From NCBI GenBank assembly GCA_003439945.1, contig QVRM01001215.1:378501-442500 (forward strand): 64,000 bases of DNA, in the 5' to 3' direction. This DNA is from Dermanyssus gallinae. Taxonomy: Eukaryota; Arthropoda; Arachnida; Mesostigmata; Dermanyssidae. The notes under the pieces were generated by a model. The model was not told where the DNA came from. It worked only from the letters and a program-made list of their open reading frames with translations, and ran no database searches. Below are positions 35,241-47,881 of this stretch, piece after piece (the stretch's first letter is position 1; each line of letters starts with the position of its first letter). The position numbers and the translations under genes are program-made.

Positions 35241-38200
35241 GTAAATGACAACCCTGACTAGCGCACTAGTCATGATTGGTCACAGACCACGCTGCTACTC
35301 GGTTAACACCTGAGCCATTACAAATAATTATCCAACGCCCTTTATTTTGTCTATTTGGACTGGTCACCTACTTTTGGTCGGGTGGCATATGCATTCTTCA
35401 TTGCAAAAATGAAGGTATCAGTTGTAGGCCTTTGCAGACCGATATCGAGGCAGTCTTGCTGTTAAGTCCTGGGCGCTACATTCAACGCGTCTTGTAAAAT
35501 CAGGTAGCAGATCTTAAAGACTTTTGCATATGCAGCTTGATCATGCAGGTTTTTAGCCTGATTGCGCCTACAATTGATCTAAAGCCTTAACATTCCATTG
35601 TTTGCCCTAAATACTCTACTGTTACCTAAATACTCTCGAGGGTTATTACCCAGTTGCAAACGGGACGACAGGTTTAGAGTAAGGATGGCTATTAATCTAG
35701 TGCCACTCTCTCTCACGCTGTTCATATATAGGTTATATAAGTAGATAAGTAGCGGAGTCGGCAGAACATAGACATTCGGCAAACATATACATAACGTAAC
35801 CAGCCACGTTGGTAGAAGATGGTCAGACGCCTACTCGACCTGAACTTGTTAGAGACATATGCTAACTAGAATGCCGTGGACACGTGCAAGCGAAGATAAT
35901 TCCGTGATATCGTAAATACCCTCATATCGGCAAATGGGATGTAGTCCAATATTCTGACAGAATGATTGGCCTACAGCTTTGCTGATGCCTGAGCTTAATA
36001 CAAAGCCTTAAACTGTGATAATAAACGGGTGCCTGATGATGTCGATTCACAAGGGAAACGCTTGATTTGCAAGACGCCCCGAAGCAGACTATGTGAGATG
36101 AGACGATGTAGGCAGACTATACAAGTTTGCGCAACACGAAGCCATTTTTGACGAACTCTTTTTTTTCAGTGATTTGCCCATATGAGCTAAAATGGCACAA
36201 TTTCAGTGTACTATGATGAACCAATGCGCTTCTATTGAAAATCAGTTTAGCAATAGAGCAATAGAGTATACGCGAGTGCATGTCCAATATTGCGTAAACC
36301 TATCCGGATGCCCGGGAGTGATGATAAATACTACAAGCGGCTTCAACCGTTTCAGCTTGTTACAGCAAGGAGACGCTCATGTCGAATTTGTGGTGTCGCA
36401 TAAAAGGCATAATATGGTCATTGACTCTTTATTTGGTCGCGGCGATCCAGAACCGGCTCAATGACGACCTTGTTGAGAATTTGCCCAGTCAATTTCGTCA
36501 GCCTCAACTGGCCGACTAGAGATTAAAATGGGTAATTTTGACCACTGATTGTTTATTCGTTATACGAGGGCCAAGGAGGAAAGGCAGGAAAAGCCCAGGA
36601 CGTAAGGACAATTTGCAAGGAATATAACTCGTAGACTGGCGTTGACGGCGGTGCGGCGGGGGCGCCTGGAGGACTGATATATCTATGATGACGCATAGAG
36701 GAAAGCTAGGCAGGAGCGGTCGAGGTAAGCAAAAAACACAACAACAATCATGTTTATAGATATTGGGAAGCGTAGAGCAAAGATTAGAACAAGAGAGAAA
36801 CTAAGCAAGCAAAATATGCACTAAGCTAGCAAAACAGTCAAATACCGTAGAAGAGAAGAACGGAGGAAAGTAGTGGCAACAAAAAAGATCAACAATTAAC
36901 AGCAAAGCATTGAGAAACGGCAAGACGAACAGGTCTAAGTTAGGCAGAGGAGTAGAGGCAAACGGACGCTATTTTTTAACATTTATTTTTACATCACCGG
37001 TGTTGTAACAATTGCATTAGATGACACGTGTACATTAAGTCTGGAAAACGACATTTGTTTTCATTAATCTCGAATATCTCCGACTCAACACACAGCATTG
37101 TCGCTATGACCTTAATCCCGGCACCACGAAAGCTCCCAGTAGAAATAGCCCGTTTAGCCTGAAGGTTGCCTCGGTGGCATCCTAATTTGCGAATACCTAT
37201 CGGCTTTGAAGCTTAGTACTCTCGATACGGTGAAGGCGGCGCTCCTTTTGGAAGGAAGATAATTCTGATCCTCCCTAAAAACGCAAGGAACAGGCTCACT
37301 TGTAGCCTATCGGAGACGACGCTTCACTGCGATAGTTTCGTTGGCATTTTGAGCAGAAAACAAGAGAAGTGCCAGAAGCGCTCTACAGGACGCCAGCAGT
37401 TTTCTGTGAGCAGTAATAAGAAAGAGAGACAAGCAAAGTAAACTTTAGAAAAAACGAACTTAAAAAGGGAGAAGGTCAAAGCCAGCAAAGGTCACATTAT
37501 CTGAGTTTTTCTGTTCCTATAACTTCACAAACGTCGCTTGCCGCAGCCTTCTGTTAGTTCTTTTCTAGGTAGCTTCATTAGTTGTCGACTCCGAACTAAA
37601 TATAGTTGGAACTGGTGAAGACCTTGGCGTGTACCGTTCGTTAGTATGGAGGTAAGGCGGGCGGGATTACACAATATATATATATATATATATATATGTT
37701 AATCTTATCAATGATTCGCTGCCTAATGAGGTGCTTGAAGATTTGTAAAACTTTTACATTAAGGCTTTGATCTACAATAGTTTAGCTATATCCATCACAT
37801 TGTAAAAATAACGACGCTCTTATTTAGGGGGAAGCATAGCCAATTTATATTTTAGGGGGAAGCAGCAGCCTAAGTAATTGACACGTCTAAAATATTATCA
37901 AGAGGCAGGGTTTGCCTCTATTCCAAACAACTAAATATTGATATTCGCGTGTAAACTTGTATATATGCTTAAGTTTAAATATTGTTTGTATCTAAAAGTT
38001 TTGACTTCTTACTTAGTAGCATGAGAGGTAATTTTTGTGTGATGCAAACAAACTTAATGTCTCAAAGTAAAACGTTCTCATCCAGCACTTTTCAGAGAAG
38101 TGTTCACAAAACTCAGAAAAGCCGAGGTGGGCGGTTCGCATATGATATATACGTAAAATAGTAATATATTATTTATTATTATATCACCTTCGGATATTGT

Positions 38201-38639
38201 GACAGTTACAGTAGAATAAAAAACTGTGCCGTACGACTGGGTCCCATAACCATTGCGATGGGTCGCTGTACATTTTGCGGCTTCATTTTGCACCAAATGT
38301 CATCATGAGACTGTCCGTCGGCGCCAGCTATCCAGGTGTTGGGTTGGTGATATTTCCCCGCTATGCATATACAACGTATTAGATATATGTTTACGAATAA
38401 CAAGTACAAATACTGTTTTCAAAACCTAATGAACATGTATAATAATAGTAATAAGAGTAATAATAATAAAAATAAAAAATAAGCTTACAAAAAACGAGTT
38501 TTACTATTATGTTTATTTCGTTATTATTATAATAGTTATTACGTAACGAACTTTAATTGCCGTGTTATTGGTTCTTTTTTGTATGTGCCCACTAATTGCG
38601 AAGTTAGAGTTAAATCAAAAATGCTCATTTTCAGTTGAC
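35241..38639. other. unassigned region
   Basis: An orphan plus frame at 36192-36464 (ATG, 90 codons, five Cys, no recognised family). Plus strand A/G-rich at 36700-36965. A 15-bp direct repeat ATTTAGGGGGAAGCA near 37824 and 37851. (TA)n at 37672-37698. No assignable gene. Confidence 0.5.
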
Positions 38640-38779
38640 TATTGACTGGTCCTGTCCTCGTTTTCACTGTTGCTCCGCTTTTATTCATATTATTATCACT
38701 ATTTGTATTGCTGGCGTTCACATTTTCTGTGTTTTCGCGATTAACATTTTTGGTGTATTTGTTCTGTTACTTGTGTTGC

Positions 38780-39208
38780 TACCGTTTTTGTTGTTGTTGC
38801 TGCTGCTGCTGCTTCTGCTGCTGCCGCGGTTAGAGAGGTCATCATCTAGTGCTTGGCTAGCGGGTGCTAAAGCCACAAGTATATATGGGAAGGGGGCACC
38901 GTGCCTCAGTGACGGTCTATTGTCTTTACGGCATTCACTGGCCTTGCCAGGCAAAAGTCGCGCCGTCACCAACCACCAAGAGGAGAGGTTTGCTGCTGCT
39001 ACTGCTGTTGTTGTTGTTGTTTCTGTTGTTGCTGCTGTTGTTGCTATTGTTGTTGCTGTTGTTGTTGTTGTTGCTGTTGTTGTTGTTGCTAGTGTTGTCG
39101 TTGGTGGTTGTTGGGTGTTGTTGTTGTTGCTGGTGTTTTTGTTTCTGCTGCTGCTGGTGTTGTTGTTGTTGCTGCTGCTGTTGTTGTTGTTGTTGTTGTT
39201 GTTGCTCG

Positions 39209-39246
<38 letters not shown>

Positions 39247-39290
39247 GCTGTTTGTGTAGTTGTAGTAGTAGTAGTAGTTGTTGTTTTTGT
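38780..39290 (+). repeat. (GTT)n/(GCT)n array
   Basis: Two GTT/GCT-rich blocks (38780-38827 and 38988-39290) around a 160-bp unique spacer. The second block shares irregular stretches, such as GTTGGTGGTTGTTGGGTGTTG, with the reverse complement of the array at 47078-47705. Leu-, Val- or Cys-runs read from it are artefacts. Confidence 0.9.
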
Positions 39291-39299
39291 TATTGTAGG

Positions 39300-40902
39300 C
39301 TGGACGTCAACGTCGAGTGGCTGAGGCGGTCGTGGTATCGTCATGGTGAGTCGTCGAGTATATCGCCCGAGTAGTCCTTAGACGTAGACTACTCGGTCGG
39401 TTGGCCCAGCGTGCAGGCGTCGGCTCATCCCACCCCGCTTTCTACTTGAGTCGAGGCCACCGAGTCAAGGTCTGGCAAGAGCTGGCAAAGCGTGAGTGTA
39501 TGTGAGTGAGTGGGTGTGTGAGTGAGTGGGTGTGTGTGTGTCTGTCCACATGGATCGAGTACTTACTACTCAGTGTTGTCGGCGTTTTTATTAGACTTGA
39601 GACGACGCAAGCACACACAACGCCCGGGTGACTAGACGGCGGAACACAGCAGACAGACGTTTATTCTGTTGCGCCCCGGGGAGGGGATGGGGGAGGATTG
39701 GCTCAAAGGGGCCGACGCCCCTCGTCCTGGGGTGGGGGGCACTGGGTTTTTCTTCTTCTCGTATCGTAGCCGCAACGCCGCCGCCGCCACCGCCGACCAG
39801 AACCAGCATGGGCGACAATGAGTGTAGAAGTTGTCCTCACTTGTCCCCTTTGCAGAAGGGTGAGCGAGGGGTGCAGCCATAGTCGTTCTGGCTCTAGATG
39901 CTGGCCCTAGTTGGGGTGCTGTGCAGGGGGGGGCGAGGGGTGTCGCAGTTACTGACTGGAGGATGGAGAGACAGAGAAGGCAAAGCAGAAAGGATGTAAC
40001 GTAATATGACCTCTAAAGAGAGAGGAACAACAACCAAACTCAACGGCGCGGAGGGTCTGCCGCAGAGTGGGAGGTATGATGAGTGTCGGGGCAAGAGGAG
40101 GTTCACATTCAAGAACCACAGGAAGAGAGGGGAGAGATAGGTATATATAGAGAGAGAGAGCGCCAGAGGGAGCAACAGAGAGAGGCAATGTATTTATACA
40201 GAAACGCATTCGCCAACTGCACTACGATGACGTCGAGTTGATGGTTGCTGGGGCGTTGTTAGCTTAGCCGTGGTGAATAGCGGCGACGCCTCCGCCGCTA
40301 CCGCCGGCGTTGAGTCGCGTCCATTTTTACCGCGCGCCGGCAGTTTGGCAGGGAGTATATTATAAGTCACCATTATCAGCAGTAGTAGTAGTAGTAGTAG
40401 CAGCAGCATCATCACCACCACCACCACCACCAGCAACAGCAATAACGGTTTAGAGACCATGTGGCGCGTAGTATGAGACCTAACGTACCACTAGCGGCTA
40501 GCTAGAGCTGCTGTAGGCGGCAACGAGTGACCGACGTACAGATGGGAAGCTGCGGAGCGTCGGGAACCGTTGGTTGGTTGGTTAGTTCCGCGCGTGTTTC
40601 GTCTTGCAATAGCACAGGTACATACAGGTACGAAACACACAGGCACTATTTGCGCGGTCGAGCGAATAGTCACGAATGGCGCGAGGCACAGACACGAGGT
40701 GACAGGGACGAGAGAGCACGCTGCTGCGTACATGTAAAAACGTACCGGGGAGATAGAGTGGCAACGCGAAGAAGATCTTTAATGAAAGAAAGACTCCTCA
40801 GACCACAGTGGCCAGCAGAGGAAAACGTCGCCGCAGTGAAACAAAACGAGGACAGTCTGGAGTAATGTTTATCCAGACAGACCGAAAAAAAAAAGAGATC
40901 AA
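39300..40902. other. GC-rich island with G-runs and CAG/CAC triplets
   Basis: Includes (GTGA)/(GT)n at 39490-39542, G-runs (39920-39935), GAGAGA (40149-40160), and AGT/AGC/ACC triplet runs (40378-40440). Multiple overlapping open frames on both strands. Possible promoter/5' UTR of a host gene; no single frame is supported. Confidence 0.4.
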
Positions 40903-41478
40903 CTAATGACGGCTCAGAAACCGAGCGGGGAAAGATGTTGGCTCTTCCATAACGATACGTGTGAGGTGTAGGAAACATACACCACCAGAGCATACATACA
41001 TACATACCAGAGCAAACTTATCAAGTGCGGCTCTTCTTTGAAGGAGATATGAGCACGCGTTTGCAGCGCACCGAATTAAATGAGTGAAATTCTCTCGCAG
41101 TTGCGCGATATTTCGCCATCTCTTCATCATCTTTGCTTGATGCTTCTTCATCAGATGGTGCCTGCTTTTGAGGCAAAATACTAATTTAGAACTATTGAGA
41201 CACATTCTCTCCCATTTTTGCCGTAGTACGGGAGAAGCCTTAATGAATATATTATAAATATGTATATTAATAATTAATAAGGCAAACACTATGATAAGCA
41301 GCAATAGCTGTAACATAAACAATAAGAAAGCTTCTTCTAGACTGAAATCATAAAACCAAAAAAAGAGACCGCAGTTACTGAATTTGCTACGTAAATAGTC
41401 AACAAATAATAGCAGCAAAAAGTGAAGATAGTGCTCACAAAACGGGTATAGACCCGCCATTGATTGACACATATGCAT
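40903..41478 (-). CDS. orphan open frame with hydrophobic segments
   Basis: 191 codons on the minus strand from an ATG at 41478, the longest repeat-free frame in this part of the window. Two hydrophobic stretches (HFLLLLFVDYL and LLLLIIVFALLIINIHIYNI) could span membranes, followed by a basic helical stretch. T-rich DNA on the coding strand makes hydrophobic codons likely by chance, and I recognise no family. Confidence 0.25.
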   Translation of the reverse strand: MHMCQSMAGLYPFCEHYLHFLLLLFVDYLRSKFSNCGLFFWFYDFSLEEAFLLFMLQLLLLIIVFALLIINIHIYNIFIKASPVLRQKWERMCLNSSKLVFCLKSRHHLMKKHQAKMMKRWRNIAQLRENFTHLIRCAANACSYLLQRRAALDKFALVCMYVCSGGVCFLHLTRIVMEEPTSFPARFLSRH

Positions 41479-41763
41479 ATATACGATGACGAATGTTTTA
41501 TAGGAGTAAATGTACTGTAATTTCTTATGTAAGTTTTAACATATGAGTAATAAATATTATATAAAACTTCTGGGGGCGAGTTACTTGAAGAATGTACCAG
41601 ACGATTTGGAAATGTCAATAGTCGATGCGCCGGCACATGAATCTTTTACTCTTTTATGACTCTGTTCGACGGCGCGGGTTTAATGAATGTACACTGTTCC
41701 CCTGGCGCGAAGGCAACGAGACAATGGAACGCGAAGCCACTTATTATATTTAGATATATTAAG

Positions 41764-41820
41764 TTAGTGGGTATTATGTCGAGCCACTCGACGTCTGCTC
41801 GTTATATGTGACTCAGCCGT
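41764..41820 (+). repeat. direct repeat, copy 1
   Basis: TTAGTGGGTATTATGTCGAG and the next ~35 bp match 42090-42145 with few differences. Confidence 0.85.
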
Positions 41821-42089
41821 CAGGATGACAGTGCTTCCATGCCTGTAGTCAGTCCGTTTAGTCAGTTGTATGGTGCGCTGATTGCCATGCATCCGGGCGA
41901 TATCCGCCCCCAAGTTTAAGCACCCATAGCCAAGCGAATCTTGCAATTTATGGCGAATATATTGCAAGATTCACTGAAATGTCTTTGTATGTCCAATCGT
42001 GGCAGTAGTTTCGCGCCAGTTGAAGTAGTATTAAAGAATGATTCCAGCTCCTCGCCTCTTTCTGAGGCCATTTAGGTGAGAGGTTTTTA

Positions 42090-42145
42090 GTGGGTATTAT
42101 GTCGAGCCACACGAGGTCTACTCGCTATATGTGACTCCGTCAATT
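42090..42145 (+). repeat. direct repeat, copy 2
   Basis: Second copy of the unit at 41764-41820. The TTTTTAGTGGGT start resembles the R1/LOA 3' UTR motif seen at 30.2 and 52.5 kb, so both may be old retroelement tails. Confidence 0.8.
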
Positions 42146-43915
42146 TCTTCGATGTTCGCCAGGGGTCAAGCGGCAAGGGGGCGTGGGCCTGACTGAACCC
42201 ACTTGCTCTTATTGTTAGCTGGTAGGAGACCATTATATGCCGTTACTTAGTGTAGATTTTTTAAGCCAGGTCTTGTCATGCTCATAGGGCACTTATCTGG
42301 GATTCCTTCACCGGAGAGGAATGTTATAGCAGAACAACGTTATCGGGAGCAGTGCTTCTGAATGTCAAGCAGACACCTCAACAGTCAAGTAAAAAGACGG
42401 AATTTTTTTCCAAGTAGGATTGAATCATATGCAACGCCTTAGTATTTTAGGTTAGTCTGCTAGTTGCTCGAGCCCCCACTGTCACAAGTTCTCTTAGTAC
42501 TACCGGGAAATGCCCTGATGCACTGATGATAACAACTGATGACACAAATGATAACAGATCATAAACGACAGCAATCAGAACGATAAATGCAACAAGAGGT
42601 TATAGATTTTCGGATTGGACTCTCTCTTAGCGTATACTGCGTTACAGTCTGCGGTCAGCGGCATTAGTCACTGACGCAGTAACAATGGGATGGAGCTCTC
42701 CATTATGAAATGTTTCGTTCTAAAACATGGCTCTTCCTAGACGATCTCTCGCTTTCTTTCTCTCTCTCTAGACGATCAGGTCAACATGTTAACAATGCCA
42801 ACCACATCCCCACATGTATTACCTGTAAACAGATTATTCATTTCCTTCGTCGTTAGGGATTCTGAAGTGGTAAATCAATTATTTCGAGGTGTATATGCCC
42901 ACCTGAGAGATCTAGAGCCCAGATCGGTGCAATCACACAGGTAAGACTGCGAGTGTTCAATAAAGATTCTTGCAAGGCTCTGCAAGAGATGTCCTACTAT
43001 TTATTGTGTAAGTGGTAAAGGTGTTTCTTTTATATTCTAATATTTGACGAAAATATGCCTTGCAACACACACACACTCATCAAATATCGATTTTTCCCTT
43101 TGAATTTTCGAGAGATTTGCCGCGCTGTCTCAAATTACGTGCGTACCCATGTAAATACGTAAGCAAGCGCCACGAAAACACCATTCGTCTTCGTGGATCA
43201 TGTTAGGATAGTGAGGTTTCGTAAGCCCAATTGTGCACACAACCAATGCGCATCCAATAGCTTTATTCTTTTTAGGGTTAAAAGTTCAATCCGTCCCCCA
43301 TCTAAACGCTTACTAAGAATACGAAGCCTGCTGAGTGGTTCTAGGAGTATGACGGCATAAGGCTATGAAACACAGAACATTTAATGGGTTAAGCAACAAG
43401 CCGTATCGCATCGTTCTATACTGTAGTAACTTAAACTGAAGTAAGAAATCTCATGGTTTGGAGCTGCGTGTTAATGTAGTGAGTATGTGTGCTATAAGCT
43501 ACGCCTTGCAGAGCAGGTCCTCGCTGTCGATAATATGCACCGATTGTGCCGTAAGCGCAGACCACCGTAGTAGCGGTAGTAGTAGTAGTAGTGGTAAGAA
43601 GCTGGTAGCAAATTTGTTGGTTCCGCCTGCAGCTCTTGGCCTGCACGGGCAGACCGTCTCGATGGTCAAAAATGAATTCAGGAATTCATATGAATGAAAT
43701 GAGTGAATGGCAAACGCATCATAAACTGAGCCAGATAGTTCTTGTGGTGGACGGCAAGAGGGGGGGAGTGGGCTTGCATGCAAAGCCGCGGCTACGATTG
43801 ACAAGGTTGTCTGCGAGGACAAAACGCTTGCGCGGGGCAGAGGCACAGAATTGGGCAGCCAAGAGAAATAAATAAAGAGGGAAAGAGAGTATATATATAT
43901 ACTCTCCTTCCCTTG
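42146..43915. other. unassigned region
   Basis: Short frames around 43430-43870 in a GC-richer patch with AGT triplets (43572-43594). No gene recognised. Confidence 0.5.
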
Positions 43916-43984
<69 letters not shown>

Positions 43985-43995
43985 TAGAAAGAGAG
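43916..43995. repeat. (TA)n-(GA)n compound microsatellite
   Basis: About 27 TA units running into GA units and GA-rich DNA to about 44010. Confidence 0.95.
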
Positions 43996-44039
43996 AGCGA
44001 GATAACGAGATACACTTTATTCTGGTCTGAACCCGGCAC

Positions 44040-44567
44040 AGCACAGAGCCCAGCGCGTTACCTCCAGCCTGCAGGCGGAAGAGTGCCGAGTTATCGTTAT
44101 CGTTGTTGTTGTCGTCGCCGTCGTTGTTGTTGCTGCTGTTGCTGCTGCTGTGTCGTCGCTGTCGTCCTTTGCACGCCATCGGATTCCAATACTTCTGTGC
44201 GATTCGAATCCTGCGAACGGGAACACACCCGAGAGGAGCTGGAAGGCGTCCGAGTCGTGCCTTGTCTGCGTGCTTACTCACTCCAGTCACTCCATCCACC
44301 TCCACCACCATCACCCGGACCGCTTCTGCCTCCGGTCGCTGATCGAGACATCTCACGGGGGACCAATCGCTTTCAGCCGCCGGCCTGCGTGCCTGCCGGG
44401 CCCACGGCCGCTGTTGCCCGCCCGCCCGCTCAATTCGTGGCCATCGAAGATGCTGGCAAGTGTTTTTTTTTCCATTCTTTCTTTAAATGATTGGAGACGC
44501 ACAGCCGCGCGTCACCACCGCCACCCATCTATCAGACCTCCTATTTCTTTCTATGTTCTCCTTTCCC

Positions 44568-44610
<43 letters not shown>

Positions 44611-45560
44611 TGTTCTCTCATTCGCTGTGTCCGTCACGCCATAGTCAGTTAGTTGGGTTTGGGGACGCTAATGGCGCCCATTACAAATCATCATCGAACT
44701 CATGGTTAGGGGGTAAGAATGGGGTTGAATTTAAAATTGGGGTGTGGGGGGGGCAAGGACAACGACAACAACAACTACTGCAACAACAACAGTTACGCCA
44801 CCGGTGCGATGCGAGCAGCAGCAACAGCAGAAGCGGTGACGTTAACGCGTTAGACCGTTGTGATGAACTAAACAGACAAATTCATACCCGACCACCCGTT
44901 CGTCCGTTCCTCCGTCCGCCTGTTCCGTCCCCCCCCCTCGGTGCAAAGCAAACCTCTAGATTCTGAAGACGCGAACGGTCACCACCGGCGGTGCAGATTC
45001 CCTTTGATTGAGCTCTGCCTGCGTGTCTGTGTGTGTGACGATGTGGTGGCGGCAATGGTGTTGCCTGTCGGCCTGCCTCTCGGTGGGTTTTTGGTGTACT
45101 GCTGGTGGAGTCCATTTGAAGTAGCCTTCGGCGGGCGACTGGGTGGGTGGCTGCGTAGATTGGCCCGAGCAAACGACGTCGACAACGATGCAAGGCTCAA
45201 CGATGAGTGGACGAAACGATGCTTGGCTGGATGGGTGGGTCGTTGGGTGGCTGGCTGGATGGATAGATGCACATAGACGAGGGTAGATACGACGAACTTG
45301 ATGACCCCTGCCTCCAACTGTGCCGCCCGTCCTTCACACAGACAGACAGACGGGTACACAGATACGCACACACACCTCTACACCTATACACACCCGACTA
45401 GCCAGCGGGGATAAGCGGCGACCTTCATTGGAAAATGGACCCTGACCGATAAAGGTAATCGATTGTTGTAGGAAGAAGTTCGCCGCCTCAGGATCTAGTG
45501 GCCGATTTAGTGGCCGATCTAGCGGCACTACGCAGATAGATCATCATCACCAACATCATA
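44040..45560. other. GC-rich island with GTT/GCT, CT and CAA runs
   Basis: Open in almost every frame on both strands, for example 44150-44644 and 44487-44966 (plus) and 43916-44356 (minus, Asn/Asp runs). Contains (CT)n at 44573-44602 and CAACAA runs near 44760-44835. I see no domain in any frame. A 5' region of a developmental-type gene is possible. Confidence 0.4.
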
Positions 45561-45644
45561 TCGTCGTTCTGAATGCTTCTCCTTCGTGCCAACGATTAGA
45601 AGTGACACATAAGCTGATTGGTGTCTTCCTATAGCTGTGGTAGC

Positions 45645-45692
45645 GGTTGCTGTTGTTGTTGTTGGTTGGTTGGTTGGTTGGTTGGTTGGGTG
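45645..45692 (+). repeat. (GTT)n then (GGTT)n repeat
   Basis: GTTGTTGTTG grading into six or seven TTGG units. A 12-13 base G-run follows at 45850-45862. Confidence 0.9.
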
Positions 45693-45936
45693 GCTAAGTG
45701 GCTAGTTTGTGCCGCGTATTGTGCCGCGCTGTAAGTTTGAATGTTGCTGGCAAACGAAAGAGACTAAATGAATAAGACGGGTTACCAGGACAATAACGGG
45801 TGCGCTGCGGTGTTTCTCAAGAAGAAAGTACATTATAGGAAGTGCTATGGGGGGGGGGGGGGAGAGTTGGATGCTAAAGCACCATCTCTTTTTATTGATC
45901 TGTGCTCCCTGTTTTGTTTCGATCATGGTCGATTCT

Positions 45937-46072
45937 TAGTCCACTCCGGCATTCAGCTTGTTTAAATTGCAAACCATGGAAACCAATTTAGGAGTGGCCG
46001 GCCTGGGTCTCGAACCCAGGCTTCCCGAATGCAGGGCAAAGGCTTTTGCAACTAAGCCAGCTTGCCTAACTA
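45937..46072 (-). mobile_element. tRNA-derived SINE family B, best copy
   Basis: Minus strand from about 46068: GGCAAGCTGGCTTAGTTGC (D-arm/A-box side), CTGGGTTCGAGACCCAG (a perfect 5-bp T-arm stem with B box), then GGCCACTCC and a tail AATGCCGGAGTGGACTAAG. The acceptor stem pairs at 5 of 7 positions and the anticodon arm does not pair, so it is not a working tRNA. The tail recurs at 25543 and 27012, which makes this a SINE family. Confidence 0.7.
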
Positions 46073-46599
46073 TAGATGTAAGGTGCTCGAGGTGCTTAAG
46101 AAATCTTCGACCAAGCATTCACAACAGTTTACCTTGGTAACGTGAAAAACAAACGCGTTCTCAGTTTGAGCGATACAGTAGTTAATGTGCATACACGCAC
46201 ACATTTGTGATTGGTGCCTCTACACCCTAGACTAAAACAACTAGTACTTCCAAGCGTTTTACATCCAGTTGCTCAACAAAATTGACATTTCGTTAGAATC
46301 TTTTCATCAACGCTCAATGCACTCTCCAGCATACCTGTTCGAATCACACCCATATTTGCGCTGTGAAAAGAAATATTAAATGGGTTGGTCATTTCGTAAT
46401 GTCATCAAGATGGGCCAATTTAATTTGAGGGGCAAATAAACAGAAAAGCGACGATGATTCTGCTGTTTGTTTGTCGATTGCATCCTGATTCGATCTGTAG
46501 ACGGCATGCAATTTGAAGTCTGAAGAACCCGGATTAAATCTGATCGATGTGTTATATATACACGTGATTACGTTCAGCGTCATACGGCGTACTTTACGG

Positions 46600-47077
46600 T
46601 TACATCGGCGCCTGACAAAGTGAACTAATAAGCATCACGGAAGCATGCAGCATGTGGCTTTGTTGAAAATGCGTCACCGGCGGACCGGGAAATGGTTACT
46701 GCTTTTAACAATCGCTGAACGCGTATCGTGGCGCACTCATGGCGCTCCTGATGCTCACTCAAAGCTGGCTGCTGTCGCAAACAACAAACAACTCATCGAG
46801 GTTTGTTGTTCTCGTCGATGGGATCAGGCAGACAACGGTCGGACAACAAACGTCGAATGCCAAACAACAAAGAGAAGGATTCTTTGGTTGGAAACGAGTC
46901 GGCGAGCCGGATCGCCGCGAGGGGCATTCATAGCTAGGCGAACACGCAGCCAGGTGGTCGTGCCCATCCGTTAATTAGCAATGGCCAGTCAGAGAGTTCC
47001 TCCCTCGCCCGCGCAGGCCTGCCGCTGTTACGTCAACGTTGTTCTGGTCACATTCCTAGTCTACACTGTACTGGTAG
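46600..47077. other. unassigned moderately GC-rich stretch
   Basis: A 109-codon plus frame at 46645-46974 from an ATG has no recognised domain. Confidence 0.4.
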
Positions 47078-47705
47078 TACTGCTGCTGCTGCTGCGTCTG
47101 CCGACACTACAGAGAAAGTAGAAGACTGCGGACTAGAAACAACAACAACGCCGGCAACAATAACAACAACAACGCCAGCAGCGGCAGCAACAACAACAAC
47201 ATCAACAAAAACAACAACACTAGCAACAACCAACAACAATAACACCACCAGCAGCAGCAACAACAACAACAACAACATCAACAAAACACTAGCAACAACC
47301 AACAACAACAATCAACAATAATAACACCAGTAACAACAACAACATCAACAACAATAACCAACAACAATCAACAATAACAACACCAGCAACAACAAAAACA
47401 ATAACACCAGCAGCAACAACAACAATAACAAAAACAACAACGCCAGCCACAATAACAACAACAACAACAACAACAACGCCAGCCACAATAACAACAACAA
47501 CAACGCCAGCCACAATAACAACAACAACAACGACACCAGCAACAACAACAACAACACCAGCAGCAACAACAAAAACCCAAGCAACAACACCCAACAACCA
47601 CCAACAACAACGACACCAGCAACAACAACAACACTAGCAGCAGCAACAAAAACACCAGCAACAACAACACCCCACAACAACCAAGAACAACACCAGCAAC
47701 AGTGA
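47078..47705 (+). repeat. ~620-bp (CAA)n/(CAG)n minisatellite-like array
   Basis: CAA-rich array with higher-order units (CGCCAGCCACAATAACAAC repeated three times at 47440-47525; CACCCAACAACCACCAAC near 47588). Inverted relative to the array at 38988-39290. Long Val/Leu frames on the minus strand are artefacts. Confidence 0.92.
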
Positions 47706-47881
47706 CATTGGTTGCGCACAAACGTTTACTTACTCAGTTATCGCCGCAATTCCGATTCCCAGCGGGTGCAGCAGGTCGGGACGGGACGTCAAGGCCACCC
47801 GCTCCACCATCGTCATCATCATCATCATCATTAGCGACGTCACCCATCGCCCATCGCCTGCTACCGATGCGTCACGGCTAC

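Noticed and set aside
38635..39344. Long Leu/Val/Cys or Asn/Thr frames across the GTT array (229 and 208 codons), and the mirror frames at 47048-47721
   Set aside because: Triplet repeats keep all frames open on both strands; no unique sequence with domain content.
45998..46070. A possible functional tRNA gene on the minus strand
   Set aside because: The T-arm is good but the anticodon arm does not pair, the acceptor stem has two mismatches, and its tail recurs elsewhere, so it is a SINE.
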